Below, piece by piece: positions 24,828-33,233 of a DNA stretch of 64,000 bases (within the stretch, counting starts at the first letter, position 1; each line of letters begins with the position of its first letter). Source of the DNA: Burkholderia savannae. Its GTDB lineage: Bacteria; Pseudomonadota; Gammaproteobacteria; Burkholderiales; Burkholderiaceae. The stretch is taken from the NCBI RefSeq assembly GCF_001524445.2, contig NZ_CP013418.1:496001-560000 (forward strand), in the 5' to 3' direction. The position numbers and the translations under genes were made by a program. The notes beneath the pieces are model-generated. The model was not told where the DNA came from, did not search any database, and saw only the letters and a program-made list of their open reading frames with translations.

Positions 24828-26126
24828 ATGCACGTACTCGTCGTCGGAGCAGGAATCGCCGGGCTGGCCGCCGGCTGGCAATTGAAGCGGGGCGGGTGCG
24901 ACGTCACCGTCGTCGAGGCCGCCGAGCGCCCGGGCGGGCGGATTCGCAGCGTGCCGTTCCACGGTCACGTGATCGAATGCGGCGCGCAGTTTCCGTCGTC
25001 CGGCTATCGGCATCTGATGCCGCTCTTCGGCGAGGCGGGGCTCGCGGCGCGGCTCGTGAAGACGTCGCCGTGGGCGGCGTTCGAGCGCGGCGAGCGGCTC
25101 TTTCGCGTGCATGCGCGCCGTCCGTGGACGATTCCCGCGAGCGGCCTGCTCGGCTGGCGCGACAGCCTGCGCGTCGGCCGCGCGCGCGCCGCGCTGCTCG
25201 CGCGGATTCGCGCGCTCGATCCGAATCGCTACGCGGCGTTCGCCGAATTCGACGATGCCGACGCCGCGCAATGGGCCGAGCAGACGTTCGGGCGCGCGGC
25301 CGTCGACGCGATCTTCGCGCCGATGATTCATGGGCTCTATTTCCAGTCGCTGCGCGGTTCGTCGCGCGCGCTGCTCGCCGCCGTCACCGGCTTCGACGGC
25401 GCGCACACGCTGGCGGTGGCGGGCGGCTGGCAGACGTTGCCCGGCGCGCTCGCGGCCCGGCTCGACGTGCGCTACGGCGCGCCCGTCGACGCGCTGTCGG
25501 CGGACTCGGGCGGCGTGACGGCGCGCGTCGGCGATCGCGCGCTGCGCTTCGACGCCGCGATCGTCGCGACGCCCGCGACCGTCGCGCGCCGCATCTGGCG
25601 CGCGCAAACCGACGCGGAGCGCGTGCTGCTCGCGACCGGCTACGCGCGTGCCGTGCACGTCGCGTTCGGTCTCGCGCCGGGCTGGCGTGCGCCGGCGCGG
25701 CTGCGGCGCGTGTACGGCGCGCTGCTGTCGCCGGATGCGCGCCGCATCGCCGCATTGACGTTCGAGCGCGGGCGCGGGATCGGCGACGGGGGCGGCGAAG
25801 TCGTGTCGGCGATGCTCGGGCATGCATGCGCGAGCGCGTTGCGCTACGCGTCGGACGACGAGATCGCGCGCGTCGCGCTCGACGACGCGCACACGTTGCT
25901 GCCGGGGCTTGCCGACGCGGTCGTGGCGACGCACGTGCAGCGCTGGGACGCGGCGGAGCCGTTGTCGCCCGTCGGCCGTGCGCGCGCGATCGCCGCGTAC
26001 CGCGCGAGCGCGGACGCGCGCCGGCGCGTGCTGTTCGCGGGCGACTACATGGGCTCGCCGTGGACCGACGGCGCGGCGGAGACGGGGCGGTGGGCCGCGC
26101 GCCGGCTGCTCGAAGCGCGTGCGTGA
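24828..26126 (+). CDS. FAD-dependent amine-oxidase-like oxidoreductase
   Basis: 432 residues. The dinucleotide motif is at the very start (VLVVGAGIAGLAAGW), followed by 'VTVVEAAERPGGRIRS', typical of protoporphyrinogen oxidase / flavin amine oxidase folds. The C-terminal FAD motif 'VLFAGDYMGSPWTDGAAETG' is intact. ATG 24828 places the glycine motif at the N-terminus, as normal for the family; longer frames would not. It is divergent from the TetR gene and probably controlled by it. Substrate cannot be told; the family includes HemY-like and desaturase-like enzymes. Confidence 0.85.
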   Translation: MHVLVVGAGIAGLAAGWQLKRGGCDVTVVEAAERPGGRIRSVPFHGHVIECGAQFPSSGYRHLMPLFGEAGLAARLVKTSPWAAFERGERLFRVHARRPWTIPASGLLGWRDSLRVGRARAALLARIRALDPNRYAAFAEFDDADAAQWAEQTFGRAAVDAIFAPMIHGLYFQSLRGSSRALLAAVTGFDGAHTLAVAGGWQTLPGALAARLDVRYGAPVDALSADSGGVTARVGDRALRFDAAIVATPATVARRIWRAQTDAERVLLATGYARAVHVAFGLAPGWRAPARLRRVYGALLSPDARRIAALTFERGRGIGDGGGEVVSAMLGHACASALRYASDDEIARVALDDAHTLLPGLADAVVATHVQRWDAAEPLSPVGRARAIAAYRASADARRRVLFAGDYMGSPWTDGAAETGRWAARRLLEARA

Positions 26127-26824
26127 CGCGATCTGCCGCAGCCGGCGCGCGTGAGCGCCGCGGCGTTCGAGGCGCGTGCGCGTCGGCCGCCGGCGGCGGG
26201 CAGCGCGCGGGAGGGGGCGCTTACGGCGCGGCGGCGGCGCCCGTTGCAAACGAACGGGCGCGCGCGGCCGCGAGCGCACGATGATCGAGCCGGACGAACG
26301 AAGGCGACGACGAAGACGCGACGGCGCGGCCGTTCCGGCCCGCCGCGGGCGATCGGCGCATGTCCGACGCGTGCGTGCGTTCCCGGAATGGCGTGCGCGA
26401 CGGGCTGGCGCATCGGAAGGCGTCGCTTCCGGTCTTGTCGATGCCCGGCGCGCGAGCGCGCACGTCTCGCCGCGGTCGCGGCGAATCTTCCGCCGCGCTC
26501 GCTGCCGCGGTCACGCGCGCGCGGCGGCGCGCTGTTTTGCCGCGCGGCCGCTACGGTCGTTCGGCATGCGGCCGCTCACTTGAGCTGGCTGATGCCCCAG
26601 ATCGCGATCAGCAAGCCCGCGCCGAAGCCGATGCCAAGCAGAATATAGGTTTCCATATCGAATCCACGGATGAAGTGATCGTCGCGGCAGGAAGCGGCGC
26701 GGCGGCGCAATCGCGGTCGGCATGCGCCGTGCCGCCGTGCGCCGGTTCGCCGCGGCTCGCGCCGGCCGCGCCCGGCGCGCTACAATCGGCCGCCGCATAC
26801 TACCGACGCAACCTTTCAGTAACC
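26127..26824. other. Spacer with only a very small gene; possible promoter
   Basis: About 700 bases between the FAD enzyme and the transporter. Apart from the 26-residue frame at 26576-26656 I see no gene. TACAAT at 26781-26786, 44 bases before the transporter ATG, could be its -10 box; no matching -35 is evident. Confidence 0.4.
26576..26656 (-). CDS. Candidate 26-residue single-helix membrane peptide
   Basis: An ATG at 26656 on the minus strand opens a short frame of 26 codons ending at TGA 26576. The product is one hydrophobic helix (METYILLGIGFGAGLLIAIW) closed by a polar ISQLK. Many respiratory and transporter complexes have such small subunits. No strong ribosome site is seen. It lies 169 bases from, and divergent to, the NRAMP-like transporter. 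Function unknown; it could also be chance, since the surrounding 700 bases hold no other gene. Confidence 0.45.
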   Translation of the reverse strand: METYILLGIGFGAGLLIAIWGISQLK

Positions 26825-28072
26825 ATGCCGGGCTCTTCCGTTCCGCCGAAATCGACTCCGCCCGCGCGCCTGCGATGGGCGGCGCTATGGGGGCCGGGGC
26901 TTCTCGTCATGCTCGCCGACTGCGACGCCGGGAACGTCGTCACCGCCGCGCAAGCCGGCGTGCAGTGGGGCGTCGGTCCGCTGATGCTGCTGCTCGGCCT
27001 CGTGCCGCTGCTGTACATGATTCAGGAGCTGACCGTGCGGCTCGGCATCTTCACGGGACGCGGCCACGGCGAACTGATCCGCGAGCATTTCGGCGCGGGA
27101 TGGGCGTGGCTGTCGGCGGCCGGCCTCGTCGTCGCGGTGCTCGGTTCGCTCGTGACCGAATTCACGGGCGTCGCCGGCATCGGCGAGATGTTCGGCGTGC
27201 CGCGCTCGGTCAGCCTGCCGGCCGCCGTCGCGCTGCTGATCGCGATCGTGATGACGGGCTCGCACAAGCGCGTCGACAAGGCGGCGATCGTGATCGGCGC
27301 GTTCGAGCTGACGTTCTTCGTCGTCGCGTGGAAGGCACATCCGCAATGGCGGGGGCTGCTGTCGGCGGCCGCGCGGCCGGCCGCCGGCGCGCCGTTCGGC
27401 TATCTCGCGGCCGCGCTGATCGGCGCGACCTTCAACCCGTGGATGGTCTTCTATCAGCAGGCGGCCGTCGCCGACAAACGGCTCGGGCCGGACGACCATC
27501 GCGCGGCGCGCGCCGAGACGGCCGTGGGCGCGGTGCTCACGCAGTTGCTGACGGGCGCGGTGCTCGTCGCGGCCGCGGCGACGCTCGCCGGCGACGGTGC
27601 GTCGCGCACGCTCGGCAGCGTCGGCGAGATCAGCGCGGCGCTCGAAACGGTGGTCGGTCCGCACGCGGCGCGCGTGCTGTTCGGCGCGGGCGTGCTGGGC
27701 GCGTCGATGGTCGCGGCGATCGTCTGCTCGCTGTCGCTCGCGTGGGGGCTCGGCGAGGTGGCCGGCTACGAGCGCTCGCTCGACGACCGGCCGACGCGCG
27801 CGCCCTGGTTCTACGGAATCTATGTCGCGGCGGTCGCGGGCTGCGCGGCGATCGTGTGGGTCGCGCCCGATCTGGTGTCGCTGAACGTCGCGGCGCAGGT
27901 GGTCAACGCGGTGATGCTGCCGCTCGTCGCGGGGTTGCTCGTCGCGCTCGCGGCAATCGCGCTGCCGCCGGCGCAGCGGCCGCGCGGCGCCTATCTGTGG
28001 ATCGTGTCGGCGGTGGCGGCGGCGGTGAGCGTCGCGGGAATCGTCGGGGCGGCTTCGGGGGTGTGGTCGTGA
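26825..28072 (+). CDS. NRAMP/SLC11-related divalent metal transporter with altered metal site
   Basis: 415 residues with about eleven hydrophobic helices. Helix 1 has 'MLADCDAGNVVTAAQAG', where classical manganese/iron NRAMPs have Asp-Pro-Gly-Asn: here Asp34-Ala35-Gly36-Asn37. Helix 6 has 'GATFNPWMVFYQQ', where the classical motif Met-Pro-His supplies a metal-binding Met: here Asn204-Pro205-Trp206. Loss of the soft Met ligand is a feature of the NRAMP-related magnesium transporters, so Mg2+ or another hard ion is plausible. That is inference; I see no metal riboswitch. The start at 26825 has no strong ribosome site. Confidence 0.82.
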   Translation: MPGSSVPPKSTPPARLRWAALWGPGLLVMLADCDAGNVVTAAQAGVQWGVGPLMLLLGLVPLLYMIQELTVRLGIFTGRGHGELIREHFGAGWAWLSAAGLVVAVLGSLVTEFTGVAGIGEMFGVPRSVSLPAAVALLIAIVMTGSHKRVDKAAIVIGAFELTFFVVAWKAHPQWRGLLSAAARPAAGAPFGYLAAALIGATFNPWMVFYQQAAVADKRLGPDDHRAARAETAVGAVLTQLLTGAVLVAAAATLAGDGASRTLGSVGEISAALETVVGPHAARVLFGAGVLGASMVAAIVCSLSLAWGLGEVAGYERSLDDRPTRAPWFYGIYVAAVAGCAAIVWVAPDLVSLNVAAQVVNAVMLPLVAGLLVALAAIALPPAQRPRGAYLWIVSAVAAAVSVAGIVGAASGVWS

Positions 28073-28504
28073 TGGCGTGACGGCGGCGTGCGAGCGTCGA
28101 TTCGATTCGACGGTGGACGCACCGTTTGCCGAAGTCGACGCCGACGCCGCAGCCAAGTCGAGCGAGACCGGCGCAATCTGGGCTGACGCCAAGCGGAAGT
28201 CACGAGCCGCGAGTCTGAAGCTCGTGTTTCACGCGTCGTACTTCGCGGCTTGCAGGTCGAAGCTCAAAGCTCGCTTCGCCGCTCACGCCTCGAAGCTCAC
28301 GACTCGAAGCTCACGCCTCGAAGCTCACGACTCGAAGCTCACGCCTCGAAGCTCACGACTCGAAGCTCACGACTCGAAGCTCACGACTCGAAGCTCACGA
28401 CTCGAAGTTCGACGCCGACGGCCCAAAGTTCCCCAAGCCCCAACCGCAAGGCTCCGAGTTCAACTCGCCAAGTTGCAATGCCGGCTGCGTTCCGACGCTC
28501 GCCG
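28073..28504. repeat. Spacer with a 14-bp tandem repeat (eight units)
   Basis: The unit ctcgaagctcacga (with ctcgaagctcacgc variants alternating at first) fills 28289-28400 in exact register, with decaying copies before and after. The array lies between the 3' ends of convergent genes. A pattern of alternating variants followed by four identical copies suggests recent unit duplication at one end. Confidence 0.92.
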
Positions 28505-29569
28505 TCAGTGCGAATGCCGGTGATGAATGTCCGGAAAGTGCGCGTGCGTATGCGTGATCGGCGCATGCCGATGCGGATGCGTGTGCGGCTCCGCGCCGTC
28601 CCAGTCGAAATCGTGCGTGTGCTGATGATGCTCGTCGTGGCGATGCCGGTGGCTGTGCTCGAGCGCGTCGTGCGTGTGCGCGTGCTCGTGCCGCTCGCGC
28701 AGATGCAGCCAGATGCCGATCGCCATCAGCGCCGCGGCCGCCCAGAACGACAGCGGCGGCCACTCGGGCCACAGTGCGAGCGACAGTCCGACGCCGAACA
28801 GCGGCGCGACCGAAAAATACGCGCCGGTCCGCGCGGTGCCAAGGTTGCGCAGCGCGACGACGAACAGCACGAGGCTCACGCCGTAGCCGGCGAAGCCCGT
28901 GAGCATCGCGGCGGCCGTCGACGCGGCGGCGGGCAGTTTCGCGCCGAGCGCGAGCGCAATGCCGAGATTGACCGGGCCCGCGACGAGGCCCTTGATGCAC
29001 GCGATCGTCGCGGCGTCGTTGGTCGAAACCTTGCGCGTCAGGTTGTTGTCGATCGCCCAGCACGCGCAGGCGGCCGCGACGAGCAGCGCGCCGAGCGGCA
29101 CGCCCGCCGCGCCCGGATGCCACGACAGCAGCGCGCCGCCCGAGACGATCGCGACCATGCCGGCGAAGATCGGTGCGTCGACGTTCTCGCGGAACACGAC
29201 CCACGCAATGACCGCGGTGAACACGCCTTCGAGATTCAGCAGCAGCGCGCTTGTCGCGGCGGGCGTCGTCGCGAGGCCGAGCATCAGCAGCGCGGGGCCC
29301 GCGACGCCGCCTGCCGCGACCGCGCCCGCGAGCCATGGAAGCTCGGCGGGCGGCACTCGCGACTGCTCGGCCTGCGACGCGTCGGCGCCGCGCGCGAGCC
29401 GGCGAATCAATATGAACGTCGCGAGGCCGATGCCGCTGCCGAGATAGAAGAGGCCTGCGACCATGAACGGCGTGAGCGAGCCGAGCAGCGTCTTCGCGAG
29501 CGGCGTGGTGGCGCCGAACAGCGCGGCGGCGAGGAGTGCGGTGAAAGCCGCGTTCATGCGTGCGGACAT
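28505..29569 (-). CDS. EamA/DMT-family transporter with a histidine-rich C-terminal tail
   Basis: 354 residues from ATG 29569 (an ATG at 29557, MNAAFTALL, is equally possible; neither has a strong ribosome site). Ten hydrophobic helices in two EamA repeats fill residues 5-285. The last 70 residues are highly unusual for this family: about 25 His with Asp and Glu in patterns like HEHAHTHD, HRHRHDEHHQHTHD and ending HHRHSH. Such tails bind zinc or nickel in metal exporters and chaperones. This suggests a metal-linked function or metal sensing, though EamA proteins normally carry metabolites. Confidence 0.88.
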   Translation of the reverse strand: MSARMNAAFTALLAAALFGATTPLAKTLLGSLTPFMVAGLFYLGSGIGLATFILIRRLARGADASQAEQSRVPPAELPWLAGAVAAGGVAGPALLMLGLATTPAATSALLLNLEGVFTAVIAWVVFRENVDAPIFAGMVAIVSGGALLSWHPGAAGVPLGALLVAAACACWAIDNNLTRKVSTNDAATIACIKGLVAGPVNLGIALALGAKLPAAASTAAAMLTGFAGYGVSLVLFVVALRNLGTARTGAYFSVAPLFGVGLSLALWPEWPPLSFWAAAALMAIGIWLHLRERHEHAHTHDALEHSHRHRHDEHHQHTHDFDWDGAEPHTHPHRHAPITHTHAHFPDIHHRHSH

Positions 29570-30086
29570 GGGCGTGGCGCGGGCGGCGCGGATCGACGTG
29601 AAAAAGTGACGCCACGATAGCGCAAACCGGGGGCGGCGGCCATTCGTTTCGTGGCGGGCGGGAACGTCGGCGGGGGCGTTGGCCGGATCGATCCCGCCGT
29701 CGTGCGATCGATTCTGACGGGACGACGGACTGAGGAGCGGATGGGGCGGCGAATCGGCCGAGCGGTGATTCGGCAAATCGTTGGGCTGGCAGGCTGGTGG
29801 ATCGGTGGATCGGCGAGTTGGCGGGGGCGCAGGGCGACGAGGCGACGAGGCGACAACAGCGGCAACAGCGGCAACAGCGGCAACAGCGGCAACAGCCGTC
29901 GCCGAATGTCCGCTTCGAATCGTCGACTGCGCGTTCCGTGCTCGCCGACGCCCCTGGCTGACCGCTGCGGCGCAAAAATGCCGCGTGGCGCGGCACGGCA
30001 CGGGATGCGCCGCGCATCCATCCGGCGCAAGCCCATCGCCGGCACCCGTCGCATCGCCCGGCGTTCCGTGCGCGGCCTCGCGCTCG
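29570..30086. other. Spacer with a 9-bp repeat, no gene seen
   Basis: About 515 bases. Contains four copies of caacagcgg at about 29864-29895, after two of 'gacgaggc'. The rest reads as open but Arg/Ala-rich frames without ribosome sites. Confidence 0.6.
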
Positions 30087-30677
30087 TCAGTCGACTGAAG
30101 GAAACCCGGCGCGCCCTTGCGTCAGATCGAACAACGTGTCGCGCGCCGCGCCGAGCGCATTCGCGGGCAGCCGGATCACGAGCTTCACCGTCATGCCGTA
30201 CGCGCTGTCGACGAGGTCGTGGCCTTCCTGCTCGATCCAGCGGCGCACGCGCGCTTCGTCCGGATAGCCGGTCTCGATCGCGAGCCGCGCGTACGCGATG
30301 CGCTCGATGCGCTCGGCGTCGAGGAGCGCGGCGGCGATCGCGTCGGTGTACGCGCGCACGAGGCCGCCCGCGCCGAGCTTCACGCCGCCGAAGTAGCGGA
30401 CGACCGCGCCGAGCACGCCGTCGAGATCGTGATGGCGCAGCACTTCGAGAATCGGCCGGCCGGCGGTGCCGGACGGCTCGCCGTCGTCCGACATCCCGGA
30501 CTGGCCGCCCGCGAGCAGCGCCCAGCAGACGTGCGTCGCGCCCGGATGCTCGGTGCGCAGCCGCTGCAACTCGGCCATCGCCGCGTCGCGGCCCTCGACC
30601 GGGATCGCGTATGCGATGAACCGGCTCTTGCGGATCTCGAGTTCCCGAATGTAAGTGGTGGCGAGTGAGTAAGTCAT
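30087..30677 (-). CDS. yigZ: YigZ/IMPACT-family protein
   Basis: 196 residues, the normal length of the bacterial IMPACT family. The signature 'KSRFIAYAIPV' near the start, 'ATHVCWALLAGGQSGMSDDGEPSGTAGRPIL' and 'VVRYFGGVKLGAGGLVRAY' in the middle are all present; a C-terminal ferredoxin-like domain of about 60 residues follows. The eukaryotic relative modulates translation-stress kinases; the bacterial role is not settled, though ribosome contact has been proposed. Start at ATG 30677. Single gene on the minus strand. Confidence 0.93.
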   Translation of the reverse strand: MTYSLATTYIRELEIRKSRFIAYAIPVEGRDAAMAELQRLRTEHPGATHVCWALLAGGQSGMSDDGEPSGTAGRPILEVLRHHDLDGVLGAVVRYFGGVKLGAGGLVRAYTDAIAAALLDAERIERIAYARLAIETGYPDEARVRRWIEQEGHDLVDSAYGMTVKLVIRLPANALGAARDTLFDLTQGRAGFPSVD

Positions 30678-30932
30678 GTTCGGGATGCCGTTGAATCCAG
30701 AAAAATCGATGAAGCCGGGAACGTTGCGCCCCGATCGGCGTTGACCGAGACGAATGCGTTCGGGGCCGATTCGCCTGCATGGCGTCTGCCCGCGCCGCGC
30801 ATGACGAAACGGAAGAACGGGAGAATTTTACAGTGGCGAGCATCGAGGCATTTCGCGGCCGCGAACGCAACGCGGACTACTTGCCGTATCGCCCGCGCCT
30901 TCGGCGCGAGCAAGTCGAGATGGCGTCGCTCG

Positions 30933-31571
30933 ATGTCGAGTCCGGACAAGCCGGCGAACCAGGTGCCCCGGCTCGGCGGCGCATTTCTCTGGCGGCAGGT
31001 GTATAACGCGGTGTCGAGCGGCGCGTCGGCGATCAAGATCGCGATGTTCGACGAAGTCAACGAGGGGACGGCGATCTTCAAGGCGGCCGGCAAGCGAGGC
31101 GATGCGCCCGACCAGGGATATTGGCTGACGCTCGATGCCGACGGGCGCGCGCTCCCGAGCGACTGGTATCTGCGATTCGCTTACGAGGCGGGGCGCGTGG
31201 TGCGCGGCGAATCGCCCGCGACCGACGTGGTGCCGGCCAATCCCGGGCCGCAGGCGGCCGGCGTGCCCGCGTGCGGCGCGCTCGGGCCGAACCAGGGGCT
31301 TGCCGTGGGGCCGGCGCTCGTGTCGTGCGACGGCCGGTTCAAGCTCGTGCTCCAGAGCGACGGAAATCTCGTCACCTACCAAGGCGGCGCGGCGGTGTGG
31401 AGCAACGGCGTGTCGTCGCAGATCGCCGCGCGGGTCGTGATGCAGGCGGACGGCAATCTCGTCGAATACGACACCGCGGGGCGGCCGCTCTGGAACAGCG
31501 GCACCGCCGGCCGTGCCGGCGCATACGCGCAGTTGCAGAGCGACGGCCGGTTCGTGGTGACGGGCGGGTAG
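30933..31571 (+). pseudogene. C-terminal remnant of a GH99/GH71-like glycosidase with a B-lectin domain
   Basis: Recognisable sequence begins at 'PANQVPRLGGAFLWRQVYNA', continues through 'IKIAMFDEVNEGTAIFKAAG' and 'WLTLDADGRALPSDWYLRFA' (the end of an endo-mannanase-like catalytic domain), and ends with a bulb-type mannose-binding lectin domain of about 100 residues holding LQSDGNLVTY and MQADGNLVEY. The first part of the catalytic domain is absent: upstream, about 190 bases are open but unlike anything I know, with hints in other frames. I read it as 5'-truncated. ATG 30933 could in principle make a lectin-only protein of 212 residues, but no ribosome site supports that. Confidence 0.7.
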
Positions 31572-31657
31572 CGTTCCGGGGGGGCGCGCGGCCGGCGCCG
31601 CGCTGCGGCGCGGTTTGCGCGGCTCGTGCGGCTCGCGCGGCGCGCCGAAACGCGGCG

Positions 31658-32593
31658 TTACCGCGATTTCCTTCGCGCGCCCTTCTTCGTGGCGGCGCTT
31701 CCGGCGCGCGCCGCGTCGCCGCTCGCGGCGTCGTCGTCGCCGTTCATCTGCTCGAGCCACGACAACGCATCGACATACGAGAGGAACTGCCGCAGATACT
31801 CGGGCGACAGCTCGCGCATCAGCGACAGCGACCGGTGCACGAGGCTGCTCGAATTGAGCGGTCCGGCGTTCTTCGGCACTTGTTCGAGCGAGGCGAGCAA
31901 CTGGCTGTCCGCGCTGACCTTCGACCAGGTTTGCCGGAAGTAGTCGAGCATGTCCGGTTCCGCGCGAAGGGCGCGGCGGTTGCGGTTCGCGGCGTCATTG
32001 GCGTCATTGGCGCCGGCGGACGGGCCGCCCGCGTTCGGGCGCGCCTGGCCGCCGATGTAGTCGAGCAGTGCGGCGAGCGGCCCGCGTGCGGGTGCGGGCG
32101 GCGCAGGCGTCGGCGTCGATGCGGGCATCGACGCCGATTCCAATGCCGGCGTCAACGCTGGAGCCGAAGCCGAAGCCGAAGCCGAAGCCGAAGCCGAAGC
32201 CGAAGCCGAAGCCGAAGCCGAAGCCGGAGCCGGAGCCGGAGCCGAAGCCGGAGCCGGAGCCGGAGCCGGAGCCGACGCCGAAGCCGAAGCCGAAGCCGAA
32301 GCCGATGCAGAAGCCGATGCAGAAGCCGATGCAGAAGCCGATGCCGATTCCAATGCCGACGCCGCGTCTTCGGCCGCATCGGCGGCCGAAGACGCGCGCC
32401 GAAGATCGTCCGCGTACGCATCGATCAGCGCCGACAGCCGCGCATCCAGAATCCGGCGCGCGTCGCCGGTGTGGTCGGCCGCGCGCCGCCGCAGCGCATC
32501 GATGAAGCGAAAGCGCATGGGGTCGAGCCGATCCGCGCCGCGCGTGCGCCATGCGTCGAGCGTTTCTTGCGCGCGGGCCGCAGCGTCATTCAT
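31658..32593 (-). CDS. DUF2894 protein with Ser-Ala repeat linker
   Basis: 311 residues from ATG 32593, which overlaps the end of the upstream OmpA-like gene by 8 bases (a GTG at 32602 is an alternative). The N-terminal 75 residues are helical ('ETLDAWRTRGADRLDPMRFRFIDALRRRAAD'-like region, conserved in this family), then comes a linker of alternating Ser/Ala and Ala/Pro codons (about 80-155) made by a DNA hexanucleotide repeat. The C-terminal helical half includes 'DMLDYFRQTWSKVSADSQLL'. No membrane segment. Fourth gene of the MotA/MotB-like operon; role unknown, possibly a cytoplasmic partner of the motor. Confidence 0.85.
   Translation of the reverse strand: MNDAAARAQETLDAWRTRGADRLDPMRFRFIDALRRRAADHTGDARRILDARLSALIDAYADDLRRASSAADAAEDAASALESASASASASASASASASASASASASAPAPAPAPASAPAPAPASASASASASASASASASASAPALTPALESASMPASTPTPAPPAPARGPLAALLDYIGGQARPNAGGPSAGANDANDAANRNRRALRAEPDMLDYFRQTWSKVSADSQLLASLEQVPKNAGPLNSSSLVHRSLSLMRELSPEYLRQFLSYVDALSWLEQMNGDDDAASGDAARAGSAATKKGARRKSR
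32158..32349 (-). repeat. Coding hexanucleotide repeat in the DUF2894 gene
   Basis: Nearly 190 bases of gaagcc units with gccgga and gatgca variants. The unit is two codons (Ser-Ala on the coding strand), so copy number change lengthens or shortens the linker without changing the frame. Confidence 0.92.
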
Positions 32594-33233
32594 GGCGTTC
32601 ACCGTCGCCGGCCGTCGGCCGCGGAACCGGTGCGATCTCGACGCGCCGGTTCTTCGCGCGCCCCGTATCGTCCGAGTTCGGGCTCACGGGCTGCTCGGAG
32701 CCGAACGCCGCCGCGAACACCGACGCCGCCGGCACGCCTTCGTCGATGAACGCGCGCGTCACCGTCAGCGCGCGCTTGGCCGACAGCTCCCAGTTGTCCG
32801 CGAAGCGGCGATTGCCCGCGCGCACCTGGAGGTCGTCCGCGAAGCCGCTCACCATCAGGATCTCGTGATTCGCGCTGAGGTAAGCCGCGAGCGGCCCGGC
32901 GAGGCTCTTCAGCAGATCGCGGCCGGCCGGCTGCAGCTCGTCGGAGTTCAGCGCGAACAGCACGCTGCCGCTGATGCCGATGCGTCCGTTGACGAGCGTC
33001 ACGCGTCCCGCCGCGAGCGGGCCCGCCAGCGCCTGTTCGAGCGTCTTGCGGCGCTGCGTTTCCATCTGCCGTTGCCTGACCTCGGCGTCGAGCTTCGACG
33101 ACAGCTCGAGCTGCACGCCGATCACGCCGACGAGAATCAGCACGAACGCGCCGAGCAGCACCGACATCAGGTCGCCGAACGCGGCCCAGATCGGCGCGGT
33201 CTGTTCGAGGCCGCCGTCGATTTCGTCGCTCAT
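32586..33233 (-). CDS. MotB/OmpA-like protein of a MotA/MotB-like complex
   Basis: 215 residues. A short cytoplasmic start leads into one membrane helix, 'IWAAFGDLMSVLLGAFVLILV' region (15-35), where Asp21 occupies the position of the ion-carrying Asp of MotB/ExbD-type proteins. A helical linker (about 45-70) and an OmpA-like peptidoglycan-binding domain (about 80-210) follow, with 'FADDLQVRAGNRRFADNWELSAKRA' as the glycan-binding region and 'NRRVEI' at the end. It overlaps DUF802 by four bases (33230-33233) and DUF2894 by 8. It is short for MotB (about 300), similar to ZorB-like and other small stator partners. Confidence 0.9.
   Translation of the reverse strand: MSDEIDGGLEQTAPIWAAFGDLMSVLLGAFVLILVGVIGVQLELSSKLDAEVRQRQMETQRRKTLEQALAGPLAAGRVTLVNGRIGISGSVLFALNSDELQPAGRDLLKSLAGPLAAYLSANHEILMVSGFADDLQVRAGNRRFADNWELSAKRALTVTRAFIDEGVPAASVFAAAFGSEQPVSPNSDDTGRAKNRRVEIAPVPRPTAGDGERHE

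Noticed and set aside
28289..28400. 14-bp repeats as CRISPR or iterons of an origin
   Set aside because: Units are contiguous and too short for CRISPR; there is no replication initiator gene or AT-rich melting region nearby.
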